Source: a virus
Length of the DNA stretch: 57,872 nt
Reading direction: 5' to 3' (one strand)
Virus record (IMG/VR): IMGVR_UViG_3300032315_000356
Coordinates: 1-57,872 of that record
Position 1 is the stretch's first letter. Each line of letters opens with the position of its first letter. The position numbers and the translations under genes are program-made. The notes under the pieces are model-generated. The model was not told where the DNA came from and did not search any database. It saw only the letters and a program-made list of their open reading frames with translations. Shown piece after piece: positions 16,899 through 24,594 of the stretch.

Positions 16899-18349
16899 AA
16901 CTAGCAAAAATCATAATAAAAGACGAAGTGAATGTATCCGTCACCGGACTAGACCTCGATGTCCGAAAGTTTTTACATAAAAAGTTTGAATTCGAGAAAC
17001 CGGGGGCGCGATATCTTCCTGCAGTCCGATTGGGTCGATGGAACGGCAAGATCAGTTATTTCTCACTTGCTGGTAGTACATATATGAATCTGCTCGATCA
17101 AATTATCCCGATCTTGATCGACTATGATTATCAAATTGAACTAGATGATCGTAGACTTCTACATCCAGAATTCATGTTTGAGAAGGTAACAGAAGAGACT
17201 TTCTCGGGTATCTCGTGGCCTGAAGGTCACGAACGCGCAGGTCAACCCGTAATATTGCGCGATTACCAGATTGAGATCGTAAACAATTTCTTGGAGAACA
17301 CTCAATCACTTCAAGAGGCCGCGACTGGGGCGGGCAAGACTCTTGTGACTGCTGCTCTATCTAAGTCTGTAGAGCATCTAGGACGTTCTCTTGTGATCGT
17401 CCCTAACAAGAGCCTAGTGGTACAGACAGAAGCAGATTATATCAATCTAGGACTTGACGTAGGAGTGTATTTCGGTGATCGTAAGGATTATGGTAAGACA
17501 CATACTATTTGTACTTGGCAGTCGCTAAATAACCTTTTCAAAAACAAAGCAGATGCAGGAGAAGAAGAATCCGATGAATTTTTCTTTGAAGATATTGTCT
17601 GTGTTATGGTTGATGAAGTGCACCAAGCTAAAGCTGAGGTACTTAAGACAATGCTAACTGGTGTATTCAGTAATATCCCCATTCGCTGGGGTCTAACAGG
17701 TACGATTCCCAAAGAACCGATGGATCAGATGTCTATCCTAGTTTCGTTGGGTCCAGTCACTAGTAAGTTGGCAGCAAGTGAATTGCAAGACAGGGGTGTC
17801 CTTGCTAGATGTCACGTGAACATCGTTCAACTTAAGGATAAAGTAGAATTTACAAACTATCAATCTGAATTGAAATATCTATTGGAAGATTCTAATCGAC
17901 TAGACAAGATAGCGGAATTGATTCAAAAGGTAAACGAGACAGGAAATACATTAGTTCTAGTTGATCGAGTCAATGCGGGCAAAGAGCTTGCTAGTAGATT
18001 ATCTAATTCAGTGGTTGTTAACGGCAGCACTAAGCTTACTGAAAGGAAAGAAGAATATGATGAAATTGCCATCAGTGACGATAAGATATTAATCTGCACT
18101 TACGGCGTAGCGGCAGTAGGTATTAATGTTCCTAGACTGTTCAATGTAGTACTAATCGAACCAGGCAAATCATTTGTCCGAGTTATTCAATCGATCGGCC
18201 GAGGACTTCGTAAGGCATCAGACAAAGATTTTGTGCAAATTTGGGACATCACCTCAACCTGTAAGTTTGCAAAAAGGCACCTTACTCAAAGAAAAGCTTT
18301 CTACAAGGATGCACAGTATCCTACCTCTGTAGAAAAGTTAGAGTATTGA
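16895..18349 (+). CDS. uvsW: UvsW-like superfamily 2 DNA/RNA helicase
   Basis: The helicase unwinds branched DNA and R-loops; in T4 UvsW it drives fork regression and the switch to recombination-dependent replication. From ATG 16895 it has 484 residues. Motif I is ATGAGKT (143-149), motif II is DEVH (240-243), motif III is LTGT, and motif VI is QSIGRGLRK. The first ~110 residues form the small N-terminal domain seen in UvsW. An in-frame ATG at 16856 would lengthen the overlap with the upstream gene to 43 bases. ATG 16895 is chosen because it gives the ATGA overlap usual in this genome, though neither start has a good ribosome site. Confidence 0.93.
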   Translation: MKLAKIIIKDEVNVSVTGLDLDVRKFLHKKFEFEKPGARYLPAVRLGRWNGKISYFSLAGSTYMNLLDQIIPILIDYDYQIELDDRRLLHPEFMFEKVTEETFSGISWPEGHERAGQPVILRDYQIEIVNNFLENTQSLQEAATGAGKTLVTAALSKSVEHLGRSLVIVPNKSLVVQTEADYINLGLDVGVYFGDRKDYGKTHTICTWQSLNNLFKNKADAGEEESDEFFFEDIVCVMVDEVHQAKAEVLKTMLTGVFSNIPIRWGLTGTIPKEPMDQMSILVSLGPVTSKLAASELQDRGVLARCHVNIVQLKDKVEFTNYQSELKYLLEDSNRLDKIAELIQKVNETGNTLVLVDRVNAGKELASRLSNSVVVNGSTKLTERKEEYDEIAISDDKILICTYGVAAVGINVPRLFNVVLIEPGKSFVRVIQSIGRGLRKASDKDFVQIWDITSTCKFAKRHLTQRKAFYKDAQYPTSVEKLEY

Positions 18350-18376
18350 TCTTTTTTAAATTGGACTATTAATGTG

Positions 18377-18405
18377 TTGACTTTTTATAACAGAAATGAT
18401 ATGAT
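18377..18405 (+). promoter_or_regulatory. Vegetative-type early promoter
   Basis: TTGACT at 18377, 17-base spacer, TATGAT at 18400. Transcription should start near 18412, where an ATG opens a 12-codon frame (18412-18450) that overlaps the likely CTG start of the next gene. Confidence 0.75.
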
Positions 18406-18437
18406 AATAATATGAAAAGACATATTGGAGAAAAACC

Positions 18438-18938
18438 CTGCGCATCTTAACGTTAGAAAATCAATACTATGATCTAGAGACCCTTCCCGAAGAAGTAGAC
18501 GACTTGAGGTTTGCGATTCTAGATAACTCCGTACCGTCGAATGTGGATTATCATTACATTCCATTGATCTTTCTAGAGTCATTCAATTCTCCTGCACTCG
18601 TGCTAAAGATCGGAAATAGAACAATCAAGATGCCGGTTGATTGGCAAGTTCTTATTGGTGAACAGGAACACGGAGACTTAGAAACACTTCCTCTTTCTAG
18701 TCTGAATGACAGGGGATTCAATGCGTTTGAGTTCAACCCCCTATCGTCATTTGCCCCCACGTTTCAACCGATCGAAATTCTCGACATATATTCTGATGTC
18801 ACTTGGTATGCGCCTAGGCTTAAGAACGGACAATTTTTGTGTGTCCCGTTAGATGATACCCCTAAACCTCGTTGCGTTTACTTTGTAAAAGAAATCAGCA
18901 GAAACTGTGAAGTCGTAGATTACGGGAATGCTTGGTGA
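18438..18938 (+). CDS. Hypothetical protein with probable CTG start
   Basis: The frame is open from 18411 and contains no ATG, GTG or TTG until TTG 18504. A GGAG site at 18427-18430 sits 7 bases before CTG 18438, which gives a natural-looking N-terminus reading (M)RILTLENQYYDLETLPE and 166 residues. From TTG 18504 the protein would have 144. It has a central region with LVLKIGNRTIKMP, then LSSLNDRGFNAFEFNPL, and a Pro-containing end DTPKPRCVYFVKE. I associate this with a conserved protein of T4-like marine phages but know no function. Confidence 0.7.
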   Translation: MRILTLENQYYDLETLPEEVDDLRFAILDNSVPSNVDYHYIPLIFLESFNSPALVLKIGNRTIKMPVDWQVLIGEQEHGDLETLPLSSLNDRGFNAFEFNPLSSFAPTFQPIEILDIYSDVTWYAPRLKNGQFLCVPLDDTPKPRCVYFVKEISRNCEVVDYGNAW

Positions 18939-18980
18939 CATATTCTAATAACACAACGATAGTAATAACAGGACACAATA

Positions 18981-19124
18981 ATGGTTAATTTAGAAGTAGT
19001 AGCGAAGTTTCAAAAGCAACACAAGCATTCGGATATCAACGGGGTGATTAGAACGATGTATCCAAATATAAAAATCACGTTACGCAAGACATCTTACAAG
19101 AGGAGAGATACGCATGAAGTATAG
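18981..19124 (+). CDS. Small basic hypothetical protein
   Basis: A 47-residue frame starts at ATG 18981, 7 bases after AGGA, and ends at TAG 19124, overlapping the next start by 11 bases. It is Lys/Arg-rich (TLRKTSYKRRD near the end). The overlap and ribosome site support translation. No function is assigned. Confidence 0.5.
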   Translation: MVNLEVVAKFQKQHKHSDINGVIRTMYPNIKITLRKTSYKRRDTHEV

Positions 19125-19737
19125 AATCGAAATTACCGGCTGCGGCGGAGAAGCTCTAATCGGCAAAGTCAATCGCGAATTTTACAATCGCTTCATCGAT
19201 GATTCACTGGACATAGCTGACTATGTTTGGAACGAAGACTTCTTCACTGAAAATGAAGATGTTGTTATTCCAGAAGATATCCGTCCTTTTGAGCCTGGTG
19301 AATGGACCGAAGGCGCCTATATCGTACATGAATACGGAGTACCTGTAGATTCTCTTTACGTGACGGTGACACGAAGTGATGAAGTGATCCTAGATAACAT
19401 AGGGTCTTCGGTGTTATCTAATATCGGTGCGACATTCGAATCAGTAGAAGAATTCTTTACGGATGAATTGCTTGAAGATGGGGATACCCACATCGCTATA
19501 CAGTTGCAGGAGAAAGGGTTTTTCCAAAGCTATGAGTTCGACGCAGATAGTTTTAATCCTAACAGGTTGACATTTCAAATGAGTAGTATTGACGGCTGGG
19601 ACCTAGTAACTAGTATAATCTATGATGACCAAGAGCTAGAAGAATTGGGAGAGTTGTCAACCGTAGCCGGCCCAATAGGTCTAAGCGACGCCTGGCTTGG
19701 AAAAGTAGAAAAGGAAAATGAAAATGAAATGGTTTAG
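19114..19737 (+). CDS. Acidic hypothetical protein
   Basis: A 207-residue strongly acidic protein with a good AGAGGAGA ribosome site before ATG 19114. It contains no Cys-rich, Walker or membrane motif. Its end overlaps the next gene by 20 bases. The acidity could suit a DNA-mimic or protein-binding role, but nothing in the sequence proves this. Confidence 0.75.
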   Translation: MKYRIEITGCGGEALIGKVNREFYNRFIDDSLDIADYVWNEDFFTENEDVVIPEDIRPFEPGEWTEGAYIVHEYGVPVDSLYVTVTRSDEVILDNIGSSVLSNIGATFESVEEFFTDELLEDGDTHIAIQLQEKGFFQSYEFDADSFNPNRLTFQMSSIDGWDLVTSIIYDDQELEELGELSTVAGPIGLSDAWLGKVEKENENEMV

Positions 19738-19993
19738 CAAACTGCTTAATAAAAAAAACGAAAATCATATTTACGCACTGAATTCGAAGAGGCAAGAACC
19801 TAAACTCTACATAGATGCTAAATCCTCGATTAGTTTTGCAATTTATCCAGCAAACGGGGGATATGTAGTAGAACATTCGTTGCGAAGACGACATGCAGAT
19901 TCCGATGGCACCACGCTGACATTGGTTAATCGGGAAGAAGATTTAGGAACTGCTATAGCTCATATCATTACATTAGAGTCATTAAAAGCATGA
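19718..19993 (+). CDS. Small hypothetical protein
   Basis: A 91-residue protein preceded by AAGGAAA inside the end of the upstream gene. The C-terminal half (GGYVVEHSLRRRHADSDG, then LTLVNREEDLGTAI) resembles a small conserved family in T4-like marine phages. Its stop overlaps the next ATG (ATGA). Function is unknown. Confidence 0.75.
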   Translation: MKMKWFSKLLNKKNENHIYALNSKRQEPKLYIDAKSSISFAIYPANGGYVVEHSLRRRHADSDGTTLTLVNREEDLGTAIAHIITLESLKA

Positions 19994-20289
19994 AGAAGCC
20001 ACATCCATTTGCCGATGTTCCAGTCGCAAGAATACAGCTAGAACCAGACACGACGGACAAAGTTCATTATTTTCATCGGCTACACCGTTCTCCTGTGGGA
20101 CAATCTATCGTTAGACAACAGTTTCTTATTGCTGAGTTGACGATCCCGGATTATAAACTAGAAGAAGCTATCGACAAGGTTCGGGCTGATTGTGCTAATC
20201 ATTGGTACAATAGTATTATGGATGCGTCGATTTATGTGATATCATACAACAATAAACACCTAGTACTTCCTCATCCTCAAGCAATGTAA
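19990..20289 (+). CDS. Small hypothetical protein
   Basis: A 99-residue protein, coupled by ATGA to the gene before and 2 bases from the gene after. It is rich in His, Pro and Tyr. No family was recognised. Confidence 0.75.
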   Translation: MKKPHPFADVPVARIQLEPDTTDKVHYFHRLHRSPVGQSIVRQQFLIAELTIPDYKLEEAIDKVRADCANHWYNSIMDASIYVISYNNKHLVLPHPQAM

Positions 20290-20291
20290 GA

Positions 20292-20879
20292 ATGGCAAAA
20301 GAAAAACTACCAGCAGAACTTCAACTAGCAGACCAGGCTGTCAACTTGTTTGATGTTCTTGCTGCCCTAGATCGTAAAGATTACAACTATTATAAAAATC
20401 TAAGCGAGACCCAAAAAAAAGGTATTAGTTTTTATATACTAGTGCAGTGGATGAGTACTATCAAAGGTAATAAAGATACCCAATCTTATTATCTTCGAAG
20501 CACGGACTACCATGCCAATAAGTATCTATTTAACGAAAATGTACAGAAGCATCCGCACTTAGTGTGGTTGATGTTGTGTGCTGCAAGCCCAGGAATAGGT
20601 AAACAGTTTCATCAATGGATTCCGCAGATCAAAGACCGTGTCAGTAAACTAAAAGAATCTCCAAAAGTCAAAGAGATCAAGGAATATTTCAAGAAGATTT
20701 ATCCAAAAGTCGGAGAAAACGATATCGCCCTCATTAGCGAGGTCTACGTAGACTCTCATCGCAAAAGGATGTATCTTGCTAATAAGTATCCTAGTTTAAA
20801 GTATGATGAAATCGAGTTGTTAGGCGACCTTATCACAGATGAAGACATTGAACAGTATGAAAAAGATTCCGGCAACTAA
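20292..20879 (+). CDS. Candidate sliding-clamp loader small subunit (gp62-like)
   Basis: A 195-residue helical protein. Its layout recalls T4 gp62: a first helix pair, a block with WMSTIKGNKDTQSYYL (compare the sequence around the gp62 segment NALSQFPECMPAVYAMN), and then GIGKQFHQWIPQIKDR (compare RGKRYGKWAK). Gp62 has no catalytic motif, so recognition depends on this weak pattern. A gp44-like ATPase lies at 44779 and would need such a partner. In T4, genes 62 and 44 are adjacent; here they would be far apart. An unrelated conserved protein remains possible. Confidence 0.45.
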   Translation: MAKEKLPAELQLADQAVNLFDVLAALDRKDYNYYKNLSETQKKGISFYILVQWMSTIKGNKDTQSYYLRSTDYHANKYLFNENVQKHPHLVWLMLCAASPGIGKQFHQWIPQIKDRVSKLKESPKVKEIKEYFKKIYPKVGENDIALISEVYVDSHRKRMYLANKYPSLKYDEIELLGDLITDEDIEQYEKDSGN

Positions 20880-21555
20880 GAGCGATTTTAGTTGTGAGTT
20901 CTGTGGAAGAGGTTTCCAGCGCGAAACTACAATGGGCAAACATTTATGTGAATCTAAAAGGCGGTGGCAGGACAAAGACTTGCCAGGCAATCGCATAGGA
21001 TTCCAATCTTGGATCAGGTTTTACGCAAAGAATACTGCAACAAAGAAACCTAAGACCTATCTAGACTTTACTAAGTCTGCATATTACCTAGCGTTTGTTA
21101 AGTTTGGGCATTATTGCGTCAACATAAAGTGTCTAAATGTTAACAGGTATGCTGATTGGTTATTAAAAAATGATATCAAGATTGATAGCTGGTGCAGTGA
21201 TGCAAACTACACTAAGTTTCTCATTCAACATCTAAAGGACGAAGATCCAATGGATGCTATTGCTCGTAGTATTGAGAACACGATTGAGCTTGCAAAAGCA
21301 ACAGGAATCGAAACGAAAGACTGCCTACGCTATGCAAATCGAAACAGACTAGTCTATGCTATCACTGCCGGAAAGATCAGTCCTTGGATGTTGTTTCACA
21401 GCGAGAGTGGCATCAAATTGATCGAAGACTTAGACGAATCGCAACAGAAGATGATCCTAGACTATATCAATCCAGAGCAATGGGCTATAAAGTTTAGGCG
21501 CGATTCAGTTATCGTTGTCCAGGTAAAGGAACTATTAGCAGCAGCAGGTTATTAA
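20857..21555 (+). CDS. Zinc-finger-containing protein
   Basis: The N-terminus has a finger-like CEFCGRGFQRETTMGKHLC, two Cys pairs with a His, as in C2H2 or C2HC fingers, followed by a basic patch. The rest (about 200 residues) is helical and unrecognised. ATG 20857 gives 232 residues; ATG 20839 in the same frame would add six. Neither has a clear ribosome site. It overlaps the preceding gene and may be translated with it. DNA or RNA binding is likely from the finger, but the target is unknown. Confidence 0.75.
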   Translation: MKKIPATKSDFSCEFCGRGFQRETTMGKHLCESKRRWQDKDLPGNRIGFQSWIRFYAKNTATKKPKTYLDFTKSAYYLAFVKFGHYCVNIKCLNVNRYADWLLKNDIKIDSWCSDANYTKFLIQHLKDEDPMDAIARSIENTIELAKATGIETKDCLRYANRNRLVYAITAGKISPWMLFHSESGIKLIEDLDESQQKMILDYINPEQWAIKFRRDSVIVVQVKELLAAAGY

Positions 21556-21557
21556 GC

Positions 21558-21779
21558 ATGGCATACAGCAAACGGTTTACGTTGAGTTCAACTGTGTTTA
21601 ATGATCTAGTATTTTGGATGTTGGAATCAGGATATGATTGGAAACAGATCGGCATAAGCAATGATTATGTCAATCAGATTTTAGAACCAAAATGGGGAAT
21701 GCAGTTAATAAGCTGGCCAGACAGAGAGTTTGAAATCGTAGATGAATCCAAATATATAATATTTTTGTTGATGAAATAA
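21558..21779 (+). CDS. Small protein of a local paralogous family
   Basis: A 73-residue protein ending FEIVDESKYIIFLLMK. The C-terminal pattern (aromatic, acidic turn, then FxL with a bulky end) recurs in the proteins at 21779, 22048 and 23184. One base overlaps the next start (TAATG). Function is unknown. Confidence 0.7.
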   Translation: MAYSKRFTLSSTVFNDLVFWMLESGYDWKQIGISNDYVNQILEPKWGMQLISWPDREFEIVDESKYIIFLLMK

Positions 21780-22048
21780 TGGACAAGGTTGAACCTGTAG
21801 CTCGAACGATACAAATTATATCGGTGCAGCGTAAGATGCCCGACTATCCCAGCTATTGTGCCAATCCAATCATGTATTCTTTCTCTGAACTACTCAAGAT
21901 GGTCACTTGGTGCCATATGACATTCGGGAACTCCGGATACAACCATACTACTAAACGTATTGTTTGGGAGTGCCATCATGAATCTGACATTAGTTTTTGG
22001 TTTAAAGAAAAAAAACATGCCATGCTTTTTAAATTGAGGTGGGCTTGA
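21779..22048 (+). CDS. Small protein of a local paralogous family
   Basis: An 89-residue protein ending FWFKEKKHAMLFKLRWA, the clearest form of the shared C-terminal motif. Its middle has WCHMTFGNSGYNHTTKRIVWECH. TAATG and TGATG overlaps couple it to both neighbours. Confidence 0.7.
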   Translation: MDKVEPVARTIQIISVQRKMPDYPSYCANPIMYSFSELLKMVTWCHMTFGNSGYNHTTKRIVWECHHESDISFWFKEKKHAMLFKLRWA

Positions 22049-22296
22049 TGCAAGATCAGCAGCTGGCAAACTACGACAGCAGTAAAGGTTGGGAAAATAC
22101 TAATCCGGGCTGGTACGAAACAGCCGTGATATTTGATCCAAACGGTCATGTTTACTATACTGATATGCTCGACTGGTTATATAACCAAATCGACAGTTGC
22201 GAGAAACACAGTAGGTGGGGATTTGTTGACGGAATATGGAAAGTTAAGTTTAGATATGAGAGAGATTTTATATGGTTCAGACTAGTATGGGGTTAA
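22048..22296 (+). CDS. Small protein of a local paralogous family
   Basis: ATG 22048 overlaps the upstream stop (TGATG) and has GAGGTGG at a good distance, so it is preferred to GTG 22039. The 82-residue product ends WKVKFRYERDFIWFRLVWG, matching the shared C-terminal pattern. It is Trp- and Tyr-rich. Confidence 0.7.
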   Translation: MQDQQLANYDSSKGWENTNPGWYETAVIFDPNGHVYYTDMLDWLYNQIDSCEKHSRWGFVDGIWKVKFRYERDFIWFRLVWG

Positions 22297-22559
22297 CTTC
22301 TTATCAAGATGAAATAATTGATGCAGTGCCCCAGACGCAGAAGATCAAGAAGAAGATTGATGTAGATGGTGTCTGGGAAGACAGACTGTTCATTCGCATT
22401 CCGATCGGATCGGAACGTATATCTAGAACCGCCGGAAAGCTAGAGCATTGGTGTCGTGACCATTACAAGGAACCGAGATATCTTGGCAATTGGTTCAAAG
22501 TACCTGGCTACATCATATTAGATGAAAAGACATATACCCACTATAAATTGTGCGAATAG
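22272..22559 (+). CDS. Small hypothetical protein
   Basis: A 95-residue protein that overlaps the upstream gene by 25 bases. An ATG at 22287 is an alternative start. It has basic KKKIDV and WCRDHYKEPRYLG stretches and does not share the C-terminal motif of its neighbours. Function is unknown. Confidence 0.65.
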   Translation: MVQTSMGLTSYQDEIIDAVPQTQKIKKKIDVDGVWEDRLFIRIPIGSERISRTAGKLEHWCRDHYKEPRYLGNWFKVPGYIILDEKTYTHYKLCE

Positions 22560-22571
22560 ATTTATTTGTAC

Positions 22572-22600
22572 TTGACATCCACTAAATCATCGTGTATTAT
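22572..22600 (+). promoter_or_regulatory. Vegetative-type early promoter for dexA
   Basis: TTGACA at 22572, 17-base spacer, TATTAT at 22595. ATG 22633 follows a leader with AAAGGTG. Confidence 0.82.
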
Positions 22601-22632
22601 GATGATATACTAAAAAGAAAGGTGAATTTTAT

Positions 22633-23184
22633 ATGGCTACTGCCATCATGCTAGACATGGAAACGCTTGACACAGCTACGTCAACTGTTATTCTCACTAT
22701 CGGTGCGGTACTGTTTGACCCAATGGGTTCTGGTGTTATTGAGCGCCTAGAACTTCGTCCTACGATAGATGAGCAGACCGATGTATATAATCGCACTATA
22801 AGTGATGATACCCTGCGTTGGTGGAGTGAACAGAGTTCCGAAGCCATCAATGAAGCGATGGGCGACCGTGATCGTATTAGCTATCGTGAATGTATGGAAC
22901 AACTTTACAAGTTCTGTTGGAACAAAAAGAATATCTGGTCCAATGGTTCTGTATTTGACATCATGATCGCAGAGTCGGCCTTCAAAGACCTAGAGATGCG
23001 TGTACCCTGGCAGTTTTGGGCCATTCGAGATTGTCGCACGATATATGATATTGCAGGTGTCAGTCTCAAGGACGGCGGGCATGTTACCTCGCACAAAGCA
23101 GTAGAAGATGCGGAACATCAAGCGATTGTAGTTCAGCGTGCATATCAAAAACTCTATAATGCAGGTTTTATTCACCTCAAGTGA
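22633..23184 (+). CDS. dexA: DEDDh 3'-5' exonuclease, T4 DexA-like
   Basis: A 183-residue RNase H-fold exonuclease. The acidic metal-binding set is visible: D8 and E10 in LDMET, D109 in GSVFD, and H154 and D159 in SHKAVEDAEHQA. Other conserved words are RDCRTIYDIAG and LRWWSEQ. T4 DexA (227 residues) degrades single-stranded DNA and contributes to host DNA breakdown. An early promoter immediately upstream fits that role. It overlaps the next gene by one base (TGATG). Confidence 0.9.
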   Translation: MATAIMLDMETLDTATSTVILTIGAVLFDPMGSGVIERLELRPTIDEQTDVYNRTISDDTLRWWSEQSSEAINEAMGDRDRISYRECMEQLYKFCWNKKNIWSNGSVFDIMIAESAFKDLEMRVPWQFWAIRDCRTIYDIAGVSLKDGGHVTSHKAVEDAEHQAIVVQRAYQKLYNAGFIHLK

Positions 23185-23462
23185 TGAGAATGAATGTTCC
23201 TAATAACATCGAAGACTTTGACTCAGATGATCCTGATATCGAGTTTCGCAAGAAACGACAGGACTATTGGAACATGATCAGGAAAGTCCTTGTCAAGGCT
23301 ATCGACGAAGACTTACTCGAAAATTTCGATCTTGCCAACTTCAGCACTCACTTAGAACGAAACTATGGTCTTAGGATACATATCGTTGACGGTATGATTA
23401 CCGATAAGTTTGACATTGTTGATGAAAAGTTATATGTTTTGTTTCTATTGAAATGGAAATAG
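23184..23462 (+). CDS. Small protein of a local paralogous family
   Basis: ATG 23184 overlaps the dexA stop (TGATG); GTG 23181 would add one residue. The 92-residue product has an acidic N-terminus and ends FDIVDEKLYVLFLLKWK, close to the end of the 21558 product. The next gene begins directly after the stop. Confidence 0.7.
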   Translation: MRMNVPNNIEDFDSDDPDIEFRKKRQDYWNMIRKVLVKAIDEDLLENFDLANFSTHLERNYGLRIHIVDGMITDKFDIVDEKLYVLFLLKWK

Positions 23463-24041
23463 ATGAGAATTGATTCAGACGTTGATATTGACACAGGCGA
23501 CCGTGACAAGATACTTAGCTTGATCAAATATATTCCTGCGTCGATGAGAAACGTAAATCCTATCAGGAAACATGCATCTGGGGTATACCTCACTAGTATA
23601 CCGTATGATCCTATTTATGACATGGCGTCTATCGACTACAAGGAAGCTGAAGATCGCGGATATTTTAAACTAGATTTACTAAATGTTCACGTCTACAATC
23701 TAGTTCGTGATGAAGAACATCTGATTAGCTTGATGCAAGAACCAGATTGGTCAATGTTGAAAAATAGGAAAGTTGTCGAGCAACTGATACACCTAGGTAA
23801 TCAATATAATACAATCAGACGAATGCCGGAACCCATAGATTCTATTCCTAGACTAGCGATGTTTCTAGCAGTAATCAGACCTGCAAAACGACATCTATTA
23901 AACAAGTCTTGGAAAGAGATCAACGAAACAGTCTGGGATAAAGATGATACTGGCTACCATTTTAAGCGTTCGCATAGCCTTGCCTACGCAATGCTGGTTG
24001 TGGTTCATCTTAATCTTTTGACAGAAGCTGCACGAGTTTGA
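23463..24041 (+). CDS. DnaE-like (family C) DNA polymerase core, C-terminal fragment
   Basis: The 192-residue protein reads as a condensed family-C polymerase core beginning exactly at the catalytic palm motif. Against E. coli DnaE I can place IDSDVDID (3-10) on PDFDVDF (D401, D403), RKHASGVYL (35-43) on the KHAGGVVI motif, YFKLDLLNV (67-75) on VKFDFLGL (K553, D555), AVIRPAKRHL (136-145) on the FRPGPL motif, and KRSHSLAYA (168-176) on NKSHSAAYA. All occur in the right order with the long linkers removed. There is no PHP domain, tau- or clamp-binding region. The segment that precedes it in DnaE is at 43153. Whether it polymerises DNA is unknown. Confidence 0.75.
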   Translation: MRIDSDVDIDTGDRDKILSLIKYIPASMRNVNPIRKHASGVYLTSIPYDPIYDMASIDYKEAEDRGYFKLDLLNVHVYNLVRDEEHLISLMQEPDWSMLKNRKVVEQLIHLGNQYNTIRRMPEPIDSIPRLAMFLAVIRPAKRHLLNKSWKEINETVWDKDDTGYHFKRSHSLAYAMLVVVHLNLLTEAARV

Positions 24042-24131
24042 TCACCTGCTAGGAATCACGTTCGATCAAAGGGCCGGGAACTTGTATCAAGATAGCCAAA
24101 GAGAAACGCAAGAAAAACTTAGCAAAAGTAA

Positions 24132-24512
24132 TCAAGGCATCCGTTTAATGAACATGACGCTTTTGCGCTTTGCTCGCTTTTTCATGAAATCGGTCATGCT
24201 AACGACCGGGCCATAGACGATATCTAAGCTCTTATTATTAAAAGTACGAATATAAGGTTTAAAGATACCCCATTCTTCTTTTAAGAACATGTTAATGGGA
24301 ATCGTTCTATTTGATTCCCACCACCAGACTTCACCTAATTCTAAGAATTTTGTTCTTAGTTCAGGGAGAACCAATGAACCATAGTCATACATTGTAGTGA
24401 CCATGTAATCTCGATTCTGAATAATACCAACATAGTCTTGCTGGGCATAGGAACAGACCGTTATAAACGGGTAATTTTCGTTTAGTTTCTTAAAAAAATC
24501 GGGTGTATTCAT
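24132..24512 (-). CDS. Hypothetical protein on the minus strand
   Basis: A 126-residue protein, one of only two genes on this strand. It contains GEVWWWESNRTIPINMFLKEEWG and a basic C-terminus (KKRAKRKSVMFIKR). A late-type octamer TGTAAATA reads toward it from 24539-24532, back-to-back with the late promoter of the next + strand gene. The 90 bases before its stop on the + side hold no supported gene. I recall similar proteins in T4-like phages, without a function. Confidence 0.7.
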   Translation of the reverse strand: MNTPDFFKKLNENYPFITVCSYAQQDYVGIIQNRDYMVTTMYDYGSLVLPELRTKFLELGEVWWWESNRTIPINMFLKEEWGIFKPYIRTFNNKSLDIVYGPVVSMTDFMKKRAKRKSVMFIKRMP

Positions 24513-24531
24513 GCTAAAGTATATTTACACC

Positions 24532-24539
24532 AAAATTTC
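24532..24539 (-). promoter_or_regulatory. Late-type promoter octamer, minus strand
   Basis: TGTAAATA on the minus strand, 19 bases before the ATG of the 24132-24512 gene. It resembles the T4 late consensus TATAAATA. Confidence 0.5.
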
Positions 24540-24566
24540 CAAAGTTAATATTTTCATATTATAGGG

Positions 24567-24574
24567 CATAAATA
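24567..24574 (+). promoter_or_regulatory. Late-type promoter octamer
   Basis: CATAAATA, a one-base variant of TATAAATA, 20 bases before the GTG start at 24595 with AAGGAG between. Confidence 0.65.
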
Positions 24575-24594
24575 TAGATACTAAGGAGCATCTC

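Noticed and set aside
24042-24148. Basic open frame after the DnaE-like fragment, as a frameshifted continuation
   Set aside because: A stop at 24050-24052 separates it from the upstream frame, it has no normal start codon, and it overlaps the end of the minus-strand gene.
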